Shown: positions 62,153 to 64,000 of the stretch, in pieces
Layout of the letters: every line of letters starts with the position of its first letter
How positions within the stretch are numbered: position 1 is the first letter of the stretch
DNA from: Camillea tinctor
Lineage: Eukaryota; Ascomycota; Sordariomycetes; Xylariales; Xylariaceae
Assembly: GCA_022578605.1 (NCBI GenBank)
Contig: MU394119.1
Coordinates: forward strand, 1-64,000
Length of the DNA: 64,000 nucleotides
Reading direction: 5' to 3'
Translations under genes and position numbers: made by a program
The notes under the pieces: generated by a model
Told to the model about the DNA's origin: nothing
What the model saw: the letters and a program-made list of their open reading frames with translations, nothing else
Databases searched by the model: none

Positions 62153-62977
62153 ATGTCTGCCAACAACGACAATGCTATGACTAGGTTTCTGTTTGCCATA
62201 CTCCGGCAGAAGAACCTCAAGGATGTAAGTTGAAGAATCTAAAATATATTGCTATAGTCTATAGAGCCAGGCCCGACTAACTCGCAAATCTAGATCGACT
62301 GGAATAAAGTCGCTCACGACCCGATCCTAGCTCAGGAGATCACCAATGGACATGCTGCCCGAATGAGATATTCGAGATTCCGGTCTGCTATGCTCGGCCT
62401 CGAGCCCACCCGACGCAATCGCACCGGTCCTCCCAAATCGAGAGTCACTAAATCTAAGAAAGATCCCAAAGGGAAGAAGGATGAACACATGAAGTCCGAG
62501 CCGGCCGCCAGGTCTCCGACCCCACTACAGCCGGTGGACCCGCCTGCCCCGAAGATCAAGCAGGAAAGCTCCCAGTATGCTTTCAACAGTCGACTTACAC
62601 CAGGACTGACGCCGGGCCCACTTTCGAAATCTCCAACTTTACCTAATACACCCCTTTTCCAACCACGTCTCCTTACTCCGTGCAGCGATACGGATGTTTT
62701 CGCACCAACTCCGGCCGTGGCTTCTAGCCCGTCCGATTTGTTCCAATCTGCGAATCCATTTGAGTTCCACACAGCATGTGCGGATCATACCAACCCTACG
62801 TGGCAACATGACACTACCTACTCAGCGTTTGATGCCGCATTTCCCTTTGATAATTATGGGCCTTCTTCATGCGATCACTCGCACCTACATGGGCTAGTTA
62901 TGCCTAACCACTCTATCGAGGATGAAGGGGCTCACTACGTTGAGGTGAAACATGAGGAATGGGATGGGTATCACTGA
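62153..62977 (+). CDS. Myb-like DNA-binding protein
   Basis: Two exons, 62153-62224 and 62294-62977 (GTAAGT donor, CTAG acceptor), give 251 residues. The N-terminal 55 residues are a compact helical module (RFLFAILRQKNLKD across the splice into IDWNKVAHDPILAQ, then GHAARMRYSRFRSAMLGL), a pattern widely conserved in ascomycete Myb-like regulators. A basic block follows (RRNRTGPPKSRVTKSKKDPKGKK, nuclear localisation and DNA contact). Then comes a Pro/Ser/Thr-rich stretch containing a SUMO-type IKQE site, and a His/Asp/Glu-rich C-terminus that could activate transcription. The intron position inside the module and the leader support this start. Function of the family is not established; likely a transcription factor. 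It is a different Myb-like type from the tandem locus at 54.7-58.6 kb. Confidence 0.88.
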
Positions 62978-64000
62978 ATAGGGAGGCGATGGCACGGATG
63001 GGCAGATTATTCAAACTTGATTTTTTTTTTTTTTTTTGGATTTTTTTGATGAAATAAGATATAATTGACAACTGGGATGATGAAATGGGTTGGAGGGAAA
63101 TACAGGTATCTACTTCTAAAAAGGGGATGAGGGTTGGGGTCTTGGATGAGAGATGGGTTCTTATTTGGGTTATGTGTCATGATAGCCCATTCTGAGGGCA
63201 ACTCATATGATAACGGCGTTCTGGAAGGTACGGCATTGATATTCCATACCACCACAAGTGAATATCTGGAGGATGAGTTTTGAGGCCAGCACATGGGACT
63301 GGCCCTGTACCAATTATTGTAATGAATGACTTTATTTCCATTATTATGGTCTATTCTATTTCCTCTAGCGAGCACAACATCTAGGATGCAACCTCAACAC
63401 CACCCGCATACTACAATTTTCCATTCCCAATGGTGTTCGGTGTATGTAACCGAAGTCGTGTTTGCTACATAGTATCAAAATCTTAATGGGCTAGGTTGAG
63501 ATGCTATGAACATGGATGAAGCACGCTAACTAAACCTCTGCCATCTTAGCAATATACGTTCCCGTCTTTCGACAACCAATAATCGTTTCTCCGGCAGGTC
63601 CTTAAGACCGTGAGCTTGCAGTGGCAAACGGTCTACCCGGGTCCCGGCAGCGTGGCACTTTGGGGGCACCTCGACCTAACTACGAACATTGTTAAGCGAT
63701 GTCCAATCGCGCGGAGAATATAAGCTGACAGGCAACCAGGGGTCTTGCAGCTGTGGTTCACTTCCAGCTTAGGTATGGACGTCAAAGCGGTGTGTGGGAC
63801 AAATGACAAACGGACTAGAATAGGAGACAGAACAACGAAAGGAAAAACGTTAGCGAGTCTGGCCACCTACCTAGTATCATTGGTTAGAAACCCCTCACTA
63901 TGCTGTCGTATTCGGGCGCTTTGATGGCAGACAGATGGTACTCTACCTCTAGGGCCTATGAAGAGGCGAGGAATTGGGGGGTCATAAGGGGGAGGGGGGG
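62978..64000. other. Right flank without recognisable gene
   Basis: Poly-T at 63021-63036 lies in the 3' flank of the Myb-like gene. Frames at 63007-63375 and 63633-63866 (minus) are short and have no family pattern. The window ends in a G-rich run. Confidence 0.55.

Overview
The window looks like nuclear DNA of a filamentous ascomycete, most probably a Sordariomycete. Genes are split by short introns (about 45-115 bases) with GTRNGT-type donors and pyrimidine-rich acceptors. Leaders are CT/CA-rich, there are no operons, and the proteins are typical of Pezizomycotina (DUF3712, a DUF7708-NACHT receptor, Hul4, a BBE oxidase, small Myb-like proteins). No rRNA, tRNA, CRISPR array or intact transposon was recognised. 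All exon coordinates below were placed by hand from splice motifs, reading phase and protein family patterns.

Layout. 1-2474 is gene-poor. 2475-4077 (+) is a nine-exon zinc alcohol dehydrogenase of the D-arabinitol dehydrogenase type. 5692-6868 (-) is a DUF3712 protein. A 4.3 kb AT-rich gap follows. 11138-14756 (+) is a Hul4-type HECT ubiquitin ligase. From about 15 to 29 kb the region looks accessory: a NOD-like receptor (DUF7708-NACHT-degenerate WD40, 16114-20846, +), a secreted DJ-1/PfpI protein (21997-22845, +), a convergent secreted berberine-bridge-type FAD oxidase (23305-25467, -) and 3.9 kb without genes. The right half carries housekeeping genes: GAPDH (29340-30423, +), Rvb2/reptin (31400-33041, -), an Arg/Asp-rich coiled-coil nuclear protein (36176-38603, +), peptidyl-tRNA hydrolase 2 (39395-40207, -), a possible Ell-binding (Ebp1-like) protein (45665-47989, +), the U5 snRNP GYF protein Lin1 (49473-50798, -) and Ufd1 (51588-52971, +).

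The most unusual part is 54.7-58.6 kb on the minus strand. Three tandem first coding exons, at 56750-56593, 56317-56169 and 55605-55445, each have their own ATG, a CT/CA-rich leader and a splice donor in phase 2. Each encodes a different version of a roughly 50-residue Myb/SANT-like module. All three join in frame to one shared pair of downstream exons (55226-55011 and 54843-54765) that encode a lysine-rich tail, giving predicted proteins of 150, 147 and 151 residues. A complete paralogue with the same architecture and phase, plus an AT-hook tail, lies just upstream (58629-57493 or 57427). In all four first exons the donor itself makes an in-frame stop, so an unspliced transcript would encode the module alone. 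Another Myb-like regulator lies at 62153-62977 (+). This looks like a transcription-factor locus built by duplication of promoter plus first exon.

Working links: Ufd1 and the HECT ligase belong to ubiquitin-dependent turnover, Lin1 and possibly the RD-rich coiled-coil protein to RNA processing, Rvb2 and the Ebp1-like protein to chromatin and transcription. The NLR and the two secreted enzymes fit self/non-self recognition and an extracellular role, but no biosynthetic cluster is evident.
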